DNA of 64,000 bases from Callipepla californica brunnescens (GCA_023055505.1 JALIRH010000002.1:34915733-34979732); one strand, 5' to 3'; numbered from the stretch's first letter, positions 1 through 11,667 are shown. A program made the numbers and translations. Notes: generated by a model not told the origin, from the letters alone.

Positions 1-316
1 GCAGGTGCTCAGGGAAAAGGTCCCAGTACATTCTGAGCATTATAAGGGAAGAAACCACGAAATGCAGCCCCCTTAAGAGCAGTTTAAAAAGCGAGAGCAT
101 TTTTTTTTTTTTTTTTACTGAAACAAGCTAGCAGCACCCAAAAAAGTTTACAAATATCCCAGAACAACTGGCAGTACGCCCAGACTTCAAGGTCGTGTTA
201 TGCCGTACACCACCTGCAGTACAGATAAGCTTGCTAGCAAGAAACAGAGATTCACTCTAAAAGTATGTCTCTGCCCGGCTAAGGCAGCTCGTTTGCCCCA
301 CGTTGGGCGCCAAAAA
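1..316 (-). mobile_element. Endogenous retrovirus leader fragment, truncated by the window edge
   Basis: Read on the minus strand, this is the sequence immediately 3' of a 5' LTR: a primer binding site (295-312) and then untranslated leader running off the left end of the window. It holds a 17-base T run (100-116, A-rich on the element's strand). No gag-like reading frame is visible, so the fragment is leader only and the coding part, if it survives, lies outside the window. The short plus-strand ORF at 200-409 crosses the primer binding site and LTR edge antisense and is not a gene. I infer an old endogenous provirus copy; whether it is full length cannot be judged here. Confidence 0.6.
295..312 (-). 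other. Retroviral primer binding site, tRNA-Lys type
   Basis: The minus strand reads tggcgcccaacgtggggc. As I recall it, this is identical over 18 bases to the primer binding site complementary to the 3' end of tRNA-Lys(1,2), used by betaretrovirus-like elements. It sits four bases after the terminal CA of the adjoining LTR, where a primer binding site belongs. This fixes both the direction of the element (leftwards) and the 3' edge of the LTR. Family assignment (ERVK/beta-like) is inference from primer type. Confidence 0.75.
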
Positions 317-842
317 TGTCAACGTTTTACCGGGCTGGATCGGCCCGGTTCCGTGACAATTGGTGCGGGGGACCCACAGACCCACGCCCCAGGAAAGGGG
401 AAGGAATAAGGGAAAAGGGAAAAGGGAGATGGGCCTAGAAACAAAACAGCGGCAACGATCTGAGGAGGAAAGCTAATTTACTAAATAAGATATCAGAAAG
501 TAAAATAACAGAATATAATACAATATAATTGGAATTGAGGCTAATGAATCAAATAAAATGAGCAAGAGAGAGTGTCCGATAAACCGAAGGCCTTACGCTA
601 ACGCTGAAGGCGATACGGCAGCGAGCACCCACTGCTGAGACGATCCCGAAGGAAAAAGAGTGTCCCGTGACCGCAGAGGGTTTTTTATCTGTTCCCTCTG
701 AGCGGAAAACACGTAAAAATACAAAGCATCGCAAAGTCCTCTGGGGAATGTAGTTCTTCTTCTCTTCTGAGACAGGTATACCTGGAATTATCAATGATCT
801 ATGGAGCTGGAGTATTAGCTCCTTAACTCTTAATGCAATACA
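317..842 (-). mobile_element. Retroviral LTR (about 526 bp), minus strand
   Basis: On the minus strand the element starts TGTATTGCATTAAG and ends GTTGACA, giving TGT...ACA ends. The primer binding site lies directly beyond its 3' end. A TATA-like AGATAAAAAA lies at 681-690, and a GC-rich stretch with several CpGs follows near 590-660. Near the 3' end is a purine/pyrimidine-biased tract (about 395-430). I saw no canonical AATAAA on the element's strand. The right boundary (842) was chosen from the TG/CA rule and could be off by tens of bases, because the target-site duplication cannot be checked without the other LTR. Confidence 0.6.
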
Positions 843-869
843 TGATGTTATGATGTGGAATACCAGAAC

Positions 870-1165
870 CAAAAAATCATAAAACCATGACAACTTTGGT
901 TGGAAAGACCTCAAAATCCACCCAGTTCCAACCCTCTGCATGGGCAGGGCTGCAGCCCACCAGCTCAGGCTGCCCAGGGCCCCATCCAACCTGGCCTTAA
1001 TCATCTCCAGGGAAGAGGCACCCATAGCTTCTCCGGGCAGCCTGCGCCAGCACCTCACCGCTCTGAATGAAAAATGTTCTCTTAACATCTAACCTGGATC
1101 CCCCCCCTCCCCCCTTTTAGTTTCAAACCATTCTCCCTTGTCCTATCACTATCAGACCACAATTC
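870..1165 (-). mobile_element. CR1 LINE, 5'-truncated 3' end, minus strand
   Basis: The reverse complement reads as the 3' portion of avian CR1: 'gataggacaagggagaatgg', then the 'ggctgcccgg-agaagc' and 'ccaggttgga-tggggccctg' segments, 'ggttggaact' and 'ttccaaccaa', ending in the typical 'ttttatgatt'. Several indels (including a C run near 1100-1116) show age. It sits directly beside the LTR, so the retrovirus inserted next to or just inside the 3' end of this CR1. A 179-codon minus ORF (549-1088) runs through both elements and is a chance fusion. Confidence 0.85.
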
Positions 1166-3635
1166 TTGGTTGGAAAGAAAAAGTTTTCTTCTTCACTTAA
1201 CAAACGACTTGGAGATTTAACTACAGAGCAACAGCGCAGAGATGAGGCACAGCTCAGAGGCACAGAACAAATGTACTATGCAGGCATCTCCTTACAAACA
1301 GCAACTACAAACTTCGAAGTCAAGAAACTTTCTGGCAAATGTGAATGTAGAACCTCAAGAAGAATAATCTGATGTACACGAGATTTCCTGCAGCAATTAG
1401 CATGTCATGGTTAAAATGTTTATAGCAAGAATTCTAGATGACAGCCTTTTTAGACAACACTCTTTAAGTGTTGCTTCAATTTGTTTCCTTTGTTTACCAA
1501 GAAGAAAAAAGAAATGGTTGAAGGAAAAAAACAAACAACAGACATAAGCAAAGTAGCTTACTCCCGTCTGTTAAAGTATTTTTAGTTAATTTAAACTACT
1601 ACCAGGTCTGTCTATTTTTCTGGAGATGCTTGTATAGAGATGCTTGTATAGACCACCACAGCTCTTTTAGAAGGTACAGAGGCACACACCTTAATAGCTA
1701 TGGGATGCAGTATTTCGGTTTCTGAGGGAGCAGGTGATATATTCACCACCAAAGATACACTGTCACAGCATTTACGTCTTGTGTTGTTTACAAATAATTA
1801 TAACCCAACACCTGAGACAGAAAATTAGATGTCTCAATCCCTTGAAAATGAGCTCCCTGCCTACAGCAAACACGTAATTCAGCTGGGGAATTTTTACATT
1901 TCTTTAGCTATAACTAACCATTACTTACTCCCTCATGTCACAGAGGTCACGAAGATAGAGATAATTACTTCACGAAAGCCTCTTTAAGAAGGCAGAAGGC
2001 ATAAATTAACTGAACATCTCTTTAAGAGGCTTCTAGCTGGTCCTTTGGAGCAAGGAGAAATACACGGCACCCTGAACAACATGCCTTTACAGCCAGGTCC
2101 TCCTGGTTCAAGCTTAAGCTGTTGGGAAATGGCTTTTTTTGCATCACAGGTCTACATCAGAGAAAGCAGCTTCAGAAACAAAACCCTGGTGAATGTTCAT
2201 CAACTACTATTTACTATTCTAGTCAACAGCAAAAATTCAAAGGAATTGGTACCTGCCAGCTGTGATTTAAGCATCCCAAATACTTTCCCTTTTGAATACA
2301 CTGTTACAAATAATAAAGCATGCCTATCTGTTGTGCCCACAGCCATATAAAATTAGTAATTGCATAAATACCCAGGTTTAAGGGTATCTACTCTAAGGAA
2401 TAACTTAGTTTCCCACCAGTCAGCTAAAGAACAACTTGATTTTGCACTGGTCTAAGCAGTAGGGAAAGCATCCTCATAGGGAGGCACAGAGGGAAGAGTG
2501 AAAGCTGACACCAAAATAGCTCCTGTTCTCAACACCTTCCTGACACTGCTGAGACAACCTCGTCCCTCCGACGCATGGTGGCAGCCAGCCAGAGGGCTGG
2601 TGACTTCATGCACAAGTTTATCTGGGCTCTGGAGTCTGACACAGACAAGGGCACCAACTTTCAACTCTCAACAGTCAGCTTCAATATTCCAACGTCATCA
2701 CATGAAGAATGACTACACTGAGACTTTTTTAATACATCATACTTGCTTCCCTGCCTTCTGAACAGCTTTAACTGTAAAACATGCTCATCAAATATGCATG
2801 CCTTTTATAGGAAAAGTTGTCATCAATTAACGCACAGGTCAGGAATGATGAGAACTTAAATGAGTGTAGTGGTGAATACTGTGAAAGTCTCAGAATCACA
2901 GGGGAAAAACTGGCATACGCATCTTGGTTCATCCTACTGCTGAAGGCAGTTCTGACAATAAACAAGGCTCTGGGCCAAAATTCAGCCTCTGAAAACAATA
3001 CAGATGTATATATCTATAAGTGCGTGTGTGAGCACAAGCAAAGGATATACTGCGATCTACCAGGCACGGTGGCTTTAGTTTCATTTTGAAAGCCACTGAA
3101 AATAAAACCCGTGGATGAAACAAAGAATCCACCCAGACATGAAGGATACAGCATCTCTGCTGAAAGAACAATAGCATATACTCCTCATCTCTCTCTCTTT
3201 TCATGGGAGAAGCACCAGGATAGTCATTACTCTGATCAAATTAAAGAACACTTCGCAAAATTATTCTTTAAACTAATCAGTGTTAAGAGATTTCTCTTTA
3301 TGTACCAATAGTCATAAATGCTCTAATTCAATTGCTCGCAGAACGCATTCCAATAAAAGAAATATTTCTATTAGCATTACAAAAGGCAACCAGGAGAATT
3401 ACTCACATGCACGGGCTCAAGATCTCAAACGAAAGAAATATTCCTGCATAAATACATCCTATTTTTCTACTAAATCCACTCTAATGACACGTTTGGTAAT
3501 CTGACAGCTCTCCCACCAGAGAACACGCAATATTAATGAAAGTAAGATCAAATTAAACAGATGACATGATTAACAGTATTCATTTCATGCACGACTGTGA
3601 GAGATAAAGACCTGAAAGTGATCACCACGAAGTAA
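1166..3635. other. AT-rich non-coding sequence, probably intronic
   Basis: No ORF here has coding character, and no repeat family is recognised. The longest open frames (about 100 codons at 2045-2350) overlap similar frames on the other strand and are unremarkable for this length. A short tandem duplication lies at 1624-1651. A minus-strand donor-like gtgagtaat is present at about 3396-3404, but its upstream acceptor is poor. Confidence 0.5.
1624..1651. repeat. 14-bp unit, two tandem copies
   Basis: The unit agatgcttgtatag occurs twice head to tail (1624-1637 and 1638-1651) with no mismatch. It is a recent slippage-type duplication without evident function. Confidence 0.85.
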
Positions 3636-3639
3636 AACT

Positions 3640-4095
3640 CCTCCACCGACCTCTCCGCTGGCGGCTAGCAGTCCTCGAGTACTGATGTTTGGTAACAAAG
3701 AGCAATGCCTTTCATCTGTGGGCTCTCACGCTACGAGCTGAGCACCTCCAGCGCTGCGTGCGCGCAGTACCTCTGTATCTATGTCTGTAATGCAGCACGC
3801 AGATTACTGGGGAAACCTATCAAACCGGCAGGCAGCAGCCCAGCCTGCCAATAAGAGCCGGGCACATGCAGGATCCAGCACATGCTCGCTGCGGCTCCCA
3901 CCCTGTCACCGCTGCTTAGCGGCTGCTCAGCTAATTATAGCTGCCTGCCAGAGCACCCAGCCACCGTGCGTGGGGACGTTGGGCGCGGGCACGTCGCGCC
4001 TCCCAGCAGAAGGATCGGCACCTGGGGCTGGGAGAGGCCTGGGTGCGGGAAGGAAAAATGTCTGTTTCGCTGTTTTGGCTCCAGGAGAATGATCT
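3640..4095. promoter_or_regulatory. GC/CpG-richer island inside AT-rich DNA, possible minor promoter
   Basis: Base composition rises sharply here and CpG dinucleotides cluster (for example around 3655-3680, 3725-3770 and 3965-4020), unlike the flanks. Read on the minus strand it contains an ATTGG (inverted CCAAT) at about 3848-3852, a TATAATTA stretch at about 3933-3940, and a donor-like CAGAG|GTACTG at about 3770. This would suit an alternative first exon transcribed leftwards, but no start codon with a convincing frame follows. It could equally be a GC-rich conserved element or an old CpG-rich insertion. Confidence 0.3.
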
Positions 4096-4124
4096 GCCTT
4101 TGAGGAGGGGGCGTCTCAGTCTCT

Positions 4125-4176
4125 GAAAAAGATGGATGGATTTAGGAGATGAAAAAGATGGATGGATTTAGGAGAG
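4125..4176. repeat. 26-bp tandem duplication
   Basis: A 26-base unit starting gaaaaagatggatgg occurs twice in direct succession (4125-4150 and 4151-4176) and differs only at the last base. It lies just right of the CpG-richer block. It is probably polymorphic between individuals. Confidence 0.85.
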
Positions 4177-4179
4177 CGC

Positions 4180-6005
4180 GGGCAGAGCTCACCACTTGTC
4201 GGCTGCTGGATCTATTAGAGTGAGGCAGCAAAACCTAGCACTTTACTTTGTCTGCAACAATTCTTGCTTTGAATGCACACAGTGTAATCACTGTAGATCT
4301 CTGACTGATTTTTTGGCAGTAGTTCATGACTCACAGCACTAAGTGCACGCGTTCAGCACACAGCAGCCCCACAGAAGTCAACAGGACCACCTCTATCCTG
4401 CGCATCTTCACTTGGGCAGATGCTCAGCTGACAGAGGGCTTCTGTGAGCACCAGCTTTCTCAAAGCATTGGTGGAAATGCCAAGGACATTTTTGCCATTA
4501 GGCAAAACAGACGGACTCATTTAGAAAATACTTTTCATGACCAAACACTGCTTAGAAGCATGGGGAACTTAGGTAGCTAAAGATGAAAGTAAGGTCTAAG
4601 TGCACAGAACTAAGAGTGATCTAAGAGACCACGGTATACTAGATCTGACAGCTCCTACAACTATTCAGGAAACAGAGTATCAGCTAAATAACAATGAAAA
4701 AAAAAAGATACAAGCACTGTAATTTAGCATTCCTGAATAGCACATATTTCAATGAATCTTCTCCCCAATTAGCACAAAACAGGAAACAAAATTCTGAAGC
4801 CTCCTATTTCCATAGGGTTCGCATACTGATTTGTTCCGTGGCAGCCATATGGTTTTCAAAAGTGACTGGCAAGATGAAAATACAGAGCCTGTTCTTCAGA
4901 AGTGCCAGGTAGCTAGCTAGATGTCCCTCATGAGATAAAAGCAGATTTTTCAGGACTGACATTGCCACGGCATCATCATAGTACAGAATTAGGCATACGT
5001 AACATTGTGAAACATCTTAACAATATGCCATAATGTTACACATAAAACATATCCATAAACATTACACTTCCAAGTCTCACTGCAATAACGAATTTCTGTG
5101 TGCTCATGCTAGCATTTCTCCCACTTCTTTACTCTTATCGCCAGCACCATACAGCATCAGGCACGGACTAAATATATGATATTAAAGGTTGTTCATAAAC
5201 ATTTATCTATCATATTTACTTCAGTACTAAAATTGTTTGCTACTACATAAAGTGTTACCAGTGGAATAAAGCTTCCATGTGTTAACAGTGCAAGGCCACA
5301 TTTATTGATAATATGTAAATAGCTTACTTAATCTGCCAGTGGAAATTGCTCATAAAAAGTCACTCTGTGCTAGAAGCAGACTTCATTTCTGTAAGAAAAA
5401 TACTCTCAAAGCTGTATATGGATAGAAATAAAATTGAAATGCAGGAAAAGTGACATTTCGCCCCTTGAGTCAACTTTCAGTCAGCATCAAGTTTTGTATT
5501 GCAATAAACTAAGGAGATGACTTTATTAAGTCTTCCTTTTCAGATTACATTATCTAAGGAGCTCATCAGTTTTTACAAACTGTGCTTCTTTAAAACTCTG
5601 TAGGATATTCCAAGTTTCTCAGCAGTGTGACTCATCTCTAGAAAGCTATGCATTTCATAAAGATAAGCTGCTTACACACAGGTTAAAAACTTAAAGAGAG
5701 CTGAAGAGAATGAATCTTGGTGAAGATTCTCAGTTCTTTGATGATCAGATTCATGAATAATATTTAACAACGTTTTGCCAAAGGTAGTAACAGGAACTAG
5801 ATAGATAGTCTTGACCCTAGTTCTCTGATCCAGCTGTTGGGAATACTCATGTTTGGTAGGCACAGACAGACAGACACAAAAGACTAAGTCATTCTTTTAA
5901 TCTAATCCACACTCACAGACCTCCAAAACACCAATGACAGGTGAAAAAGAAACCAAGAGAACAAAAGGTAAGTAAGTGTCAGCTGCTAAAGGGCTCCCAG
6001 TTTTG
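4180..6005. other. AT-rich non-coding sequence
   Basis: Nothing recognised. Short frames occur on both strands (for example 4326-4580 plus, 5672-5863 minus), without splice context or repeat similarity. There are no microsatellites of note. Confidence 0.5.
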
Positions 6006-6009
6006 AAAA

Positions 6010-6830
6010 TCTCCTGCTCAGGCCACTAAGCCTAGAATTCCCCTGCTTTGCCCAACAGCTGCAATCCCTCAAAGCTCTCATCATCACGCATCCAGCCTCC
6101 TGCCTCCTTCCCATGAGCTGCTGGCTCCAGCAGGAAGCACAACCCATGTTCTTCTCTCATGTTGAACTGGAGTTGGGGTCCACCAACATGACATGGTTGC
6201 CCAGGACCTCCATTACAACGGTTCCTGTTTGACAACTGCAAAACCAGTATTTCAAGAGACATCTTTTTTTTTTTTTTTTTCTGTAACATGATCAACACAT
6301 TAAATATCTGCAGTTAGCTTAATGAGTCAGCTAAAACAGTCTCAATTTCTGTATCAATTCTACCAACACTCCCAGATCTTTAAATAGTCTGCTGGGAAAG
6401 GAAGCTGGGGAGAACAGCACCCTGGGTCTGATGTTTGGAGCTGGTGGCAGTTTGCAAGGCAACCTGATGAAATCTCAGCTGGGCACAAGGCAGAGCTTCA
6501 CCAGCGTCCTTGTTGCCTGTGAGGACCACACACAAGTGTCCGGATCAGGCACAGGACCTGGGAAAGGATATGGCCATGTCTACACACACCAGCAACGAAG
6601 GCTGGGAAAGGTTTTCTGAGGATAGAGGAGCTTCTCAGCCCAAGCACATCTCTGCTGGAAGTGAACAAGTTGTGAAAGGTAGGCGAGTTGGCCAATATTC
6701 GGCAGACTTTCATAGAAAGCATAAGCCTGTCCCTGGCATAGGGGATCCATCTGTGCTGAACTTCGAGTTCCTGTTCCTCCACATGAAAGCAGAAGGGCTC
6801 TACGCCTTTTTTTAGAAATGAAAAGTAAGG
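6010..6830. other. GC-richer unassigned segment with a 17-base T run
   Basis: This block is noticeably richer in G and C than its surroundings and has overlapping open frames on both strands (minus 6032-6298, plus 6431-6815, minus 6498-6782). A T homopolymer at 6264-6280 (poly-A on the minus strand) splits it. The mix of open frames on both strands and the higher GC content suggest an old retroelement or LTR remnant, but no recognisable family motif is seen, so it is left unassigned. Confidence 0.3.
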
Positions 6831-9119
6831 TAAGCTTTTCTTCTAGACATTTTCTTGACAGAACTGTTTCAGTCAACATTTTCCACAACCATATGGTTCG
6901 AGGCAGATGCCCATCACAGAGGGGAGGAAAAAGAAAAAACCTATGGGCATGATGAGTTCACCTGAAACTGGAAACAAATCTTACTCTGAAAATTGCCTAG
7001 CTGTCGTTATTGATAAATTTTACACTTCATTTAAGCACATCTAAATGAGTTAACGGATGGCTATTTTAGGAACAAATAATTTTTCCCATATTACTTTTGT
7101 AAGTACTTAAATATTCAGTGGTTCTAATTCAAAAATATTTAAAACCAATAGACTTCTGATACGTCTTACAAAGAAACAGGTTTCATTCTGGCTAGCAGTT
7201 AACGTTTGTTTTAAAAAAAACATCAAATATTGTTTGGAAACTGCTACGGCTTCTACTTAAATAGGTTTTACAAAATATAGAAAACATACGGAAAGAAAAT
7301 GAGTTGAATAAAAGGGCTGTTGAATTGGCATGCTGCATTTCTAAAGGCAATAGCACAAATATTTCAAAGCTGTAGTCCTAAGAGGTTGAACTGAACCAAT
7401 TACTCTAATGAATATTTTACTTGGCTCAATGCATTCATTTGACTTTTAGAAGAAAGCAAGATAAACTATCCCATGGTTTTGTATATATAACAGGAAAAGA
7501 AAGAAAAACCTTGAGATTTATATATGTATGGTACTTTTTACATTTATACTGATTAAATATTACGAGACAGTTTTTCACATTTTTTTCTACAATTCAATTT
7601 TGCTTCCCCCTAATGTTTATCTAGTGTTATTTTCATTTCCTCATGAAAACTGCCTTTGACTTCACAGAAGTTATTTGATGTGCTCCCTCCCTGCCCAGAA
7701 AGTGCTTGGTGAAGTCTTGGAAGTCTGTAAATTGGTGGTAAATGTAACACAAGCCCATCATCTTTCATGGAGAGAAACAAAACACACATCTTAATGTTTG
7801 CCAAGTAAAGCTCAGCAAGTCACAAATGCCAGGCTTCAAGGTTGGCACTCAGCATAGTAAAAAAAAAGACCAAAACAAAACAAAACTATATCCATTTTAT
7901 GGAGCACAGGGGCATTTCTTGAAGTGATCTTAGTTTGAGTCTGGGAAGAAAGCAGTTACCTGTACATATGTGCATCTACATGCATGCACACATAAATGCT
8001 ATCCCTAAGTGTTCCAGACACCGCTCCTTCTAGTACTTAACAGGCAGAGAAGTCTCAACACTAAAGCCAGAGAATCTCTGCAGGACATCACTAAGACTGA
8101 TCAAAACCCTTCTTTTTCTTTTATTTTAAATAGGACTCATACTTTATTTTCCATTGTTGCTTGCTTCTGCAGACATTCACATTGGCAGACCCTCCATTGG
8201 AAAGCCAAGTAACCAAAATGAAGACATCAATCTGCCACTACCACCTGTGAAAACCAGGGGAGGAGCATTCAAGCTGTCAGTCAGGTGCATTTCGTCCCAC
8301 CCATGATGGATCCTTCAGGTAAACACAGTAAAGAAGGATCTGAAGCCTGTTGGGAGATCTACTACGCTGAGTACTTACACTTTGCCCACAAAACCAGATA
8401 TGGCACAGATGTTAGCATTATTCTGGTTGCATCCTCAAGAACACAGCAATCTCAAATTTAAATGACAGGTTATTTTAAAGTCTTCATATCACCCTGAAAT
8501 ATGTTTCCTGTCACACACACCACTCTGACATCTTCATCTCAGTATGAGAATTTCACTTCTGCCCAAGTTCCTTTCACACTTCCTTCACTGTAATATTTTC
8601 TTCTCCCTCCATATCCTATTTCAGCAACGACAGCAAACTAAACAAACATTCTTAATGTCCTTGTATCTCCAACCCTCTTACTTCTTTCCTCTACTACCTT
8701 TTCTCATACCTGGATCCATTAACTCCCTTTTCTGTGACCCTAGGGAATGCTACTGCTTGAGCTGCTGAGTTTGAAATGCAACAAATTTGTGAGCACACAC
8801 TAACAAGACCAACATGTGTGCCTCCTTGGCACCACTTCATGACTTCTGGATAGCCAGCTAGATGGCCACAAGGATGATGAACAACAGAAAAGGACCACAC
8901 TGCTCAACAGTTACACAGTAATTAAGAAAATAGACCTGAACTGTAGATCCAGGTCCTGGGACAGCTACAGGTATACGCGTGACTTATGTAAATCAACAAT
9001 CGTGACTCCTGTGAACAAGACCTCAGTGAGTCAAAGCCTGTAAAAATAAATCAGTGAAAGCAGAGGTTGCTTCTTTTAACAGCCAAGCAGGGAATACATT
9101 TGCATGACATAAGAGGATT
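6831..9119. other. AT-rich non-coding sequence
   Basis: No gene or repeat family recognised. A minus-strand donor-like GTAAGTAC occurs at 8381-8388, with a usable upstream AG near 8444. The enclosed 55 bases are open in one frame, but this is weak. A C-box-like gatgatga near 8872 with a CTGA 65 bases later lacks a terminal stem and is not called as a snoRNA. Confidence 0.45.
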
Positions 9120-9145
9120 AAAAAAAAAAAAAAAAAAAAAAAAAA
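9120..9145. repeat. Poly(A) homopolymer, 26 bases
   Basis: An uninterrupted run of 26 A on the plus strand. It could be the tail of a retroposed sequence, but the bases to its left (9050-9119) match nothing I recognise. Confidence 0.9.
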
Positions 9146-9190
9146 GTAATCTGATTGACAGAAGATTCTCAACTCATAACATGAGGTATA

Positions 9191-9376
9191 GTGGTAGCAA
9201 AAGTCAACTGCTCAGAAGGGCATGGGAAGTTAAATATACATTGGAACAGGCCACAAGAGGGCTTCATAAGTGGAGATACATTTTTTGTACTTGATGTAGT
9301 GGAAAATACGGATCCCAAGAGCATCACTGAAGTCAGAAAGCTGACAGACAAGTACAAACCTGTTCCTGAATTTTTG
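9191..9376 (+). other. Weak plus-strand exon candidate
   Basis: A 62-codon stop-free stretch on the plus strand starts at an ATG at 9191 and leads into a very good donor, TTTTTG|GTAAGTAC, after 9376. Its translation (for example DTFFVLDVVENTDPKSITEV) has a balanced composition. The preceding acceptor is unclear: the poly(A) run at 9120-9145 lies just upstream and there is no polypyrimidine tract. It is opposite in direction to the presumed host gene. Most likely it is a chance open frame beside a donor-like sequence. Confidence 0.15.
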
Positions 9377-9409
9377 GTAAGTACACTTCCAGTACCTCCA
9401 CATCATTAA

Positions 9410-11605
9410 TCTTCATTGCCACTGCCAGCACTTTCGTCTCCTTTTCTATTTACTGTCGTTTTCCCTATGACCACCTTACTGCAATCTGAGATAAAACTTC
9501 ATGCTGCTCATATCTAACCAAGACATCTATATATTGTCGCAGGACAACTTTAAATGCAAGCCTTCCATTAGAGGACAGGTGTAATTTTTCAAAAATGCTG
9601 TGCTGCAAACAGTGCAATAGCTGAAGAGAGAGATGTAGCATTCCTTCCTTTGAAGGAAAAACTGTCAGACTTGCTCACTTCTGTAATTAAGAATGTTGTT
9701 TCCAATTCTGGTTAGAAAGTGCAGCTCTGTGGCTTTCTTTGATCTTCTCTGATGACAATGAAGACCTAGCAGGCTCTCTAAAGCCCTTTTCATTAAATTT
9801 ATTTTATTCTTCAAAGAGTGTTTTCCACTCTCTCACACCTCTTTACACGAAAAGGTGTTTATGTTGAGCTGCAAGACACAACTAGAAAGCAAGTCAAGGT
9901 GCAACTGTCAGAACACGAATTGGTTCTTTGCAGATGCTAACGCATGCAGGCATTCACTTGAAAACCGCCCAGAGATGGCAAAGCTTGGAGACTTCGAGTC
10001 TCCAGCCCACACCCATAATCCTGAGCTTCAGAGCAACTCTCAGATCTCATTACTGTACACAAGGGCTGAAGACATTCAGCACAATTAATCTCAGAAGAAA
10101 GCTACCTTTGTATGAAATGACCTTTGTTATCTTTTCAAAGGTAACAAGTTTGAAGACAGATTACTAAACTTCAAGACTTTTTACTTAAGTGTAAAATAAG
10201 TTTAGATTTAATCTTAGAAATATTGTTACAAAAATTTTATGTATATGTAGCCAGCATCCATGACTCGCTGTACCAGAACCCAGTCTCATAGTCTTCTTAC
10301 AAGAAACAAGCATTTTGCCAGCATGGATGAAATGCTTCTCCAGGAAGAGAGGTTTAATTATTCAATGGAGCAAGCCAAAAGCCCTTGTATGAATAACAGA
10401 TCAGGACTTATCCCCTAACAGGAGTGTGCTTACACCTTGGCAGCTTGGAGACCTGGCAGCTAAAGTCTGTGGGGCAGATAAGATACCAGATCCTACTTCC
10501 AGGATTGCTTGTGGATTTCAGCCAACGCTCTAATGTAAAATGAGGAAAAGAATTCACATAGCCATGGTCATGTAAAATTAGTGTAAATGGAAACAGATTA
10601 GTTCCCAACCCTAAAACCTATAGACTCACACTCCTTGTTCTCCCCCTTCCCTGACCATTTGAAACAACGCTTCCTGAATGGTGTTCCTCCTAAAATGAGA
10701 GGGAAGCAATGACTCTACTACAATTAACAGGAGAGCTAGGGAGTGCTCTTAAAGAGATGGCAAAGGCACATGAGGGGACCGCTGCAAGGACAAATCACTG
10801 GTCTTCCTTCTCCAATTCATTCTGGCCAGAACACCAGGCCTCAAACATGCATCTACTGCTACAGCAGCCTTCTGCTATACAAACAAGTGAGTCTCTCCTT
10901 GCTCTCCAAGCATCCCTTTTAATCAGGGTCTGAGAAAGAAACTGCTTCAAAGCTAATCAGCAAATTAAACAGACATTGATATTTTCAAAGTAAATTCCAG
11001 CTGTCTGTAGTCAAAACATAAGCAACATAACCACAGTAAAAGGGCTGACAGAGAAGGGAAACATTAGGAAATTTCAAAGTTGCGTAAGTGTTTAACATTT
11101 ACTTCATTGTACATGATATTCATACTTTATAACAGAAACGGATGTACGACAAAAGAAACCCATAATTTCTACACTCAGCTGCACTGCCACATGCAATCTC
11201 CCCCATATCCCATACACTAGCATAAATATTCATACTTGGAAGGACCAAAGGGAAGCAATGTAAATAACCCTGCACATAGGACTGAGCTTTCACACTGATC
11301 AGCCCAGCACATGTTATAGTGCAAAATCTTAACCATTTGTCTCATTTAAAGTATTCAAGTTATTCTGAGTACTCTTACAACCACACCATTTATATAATTC
11401 GTTTTTAATGAAGCAGATACAGAACTGAAATAGCTCTGAAATATTGATGCTGAGAAGAATTTAGACCGCTCATTTTCTCTTTGGGTACTTAGAATATAGT
11501 CATCTCCTGGGGTAAATCAGTGTAGTGCTTCAGGAAACAGTAGCTTCTACTACTGCTTTCTATCTCATCAGTACAATGTGATAAAATAACCACATCAGAC
11601 CTATG
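9410..11605. other. AT-rich non-coding sequence
   Basis: No feature recognised. Small frames at 9855-10167 (plus) and 10408-10608 (minus) have no splice or homology support. Confidence 0.5.
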
Positions 11606-11606
11606 A

Positions 11607-11638
<32 letters not shown>

Positions 11639-11667
11639 ATTTTTTATATATATATATATATATTTAA
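11606..11667. repeat. (AT)n microsatellite with T-run interruptions
   Basis: About 60 bases of alternating A and T, interrupted by ttt and ttttt. The two halves are self-complementary, so the stretch can fold into a long AT hairpin or cruciform. Confidence 0.9.

Noticed and set aside
200..409. 69-codon plus ORF at the left end
   Set aside because: It lies antisense across the retroviral primer binding site and LTR edge.
549..1088. 179-codon minus-strand ORF
   Set aside because: It runs from the CR1 into the LTR; two unrelated repeats are joined by chance and the translation has no domain.
8866..8940. Possible C/D box snoRNA (gatgatga ... ctga)
   Set aside because: No terminal stem, no C'/D' boxes and no guide match could be seen; the motifs are short enough to occur by chance.
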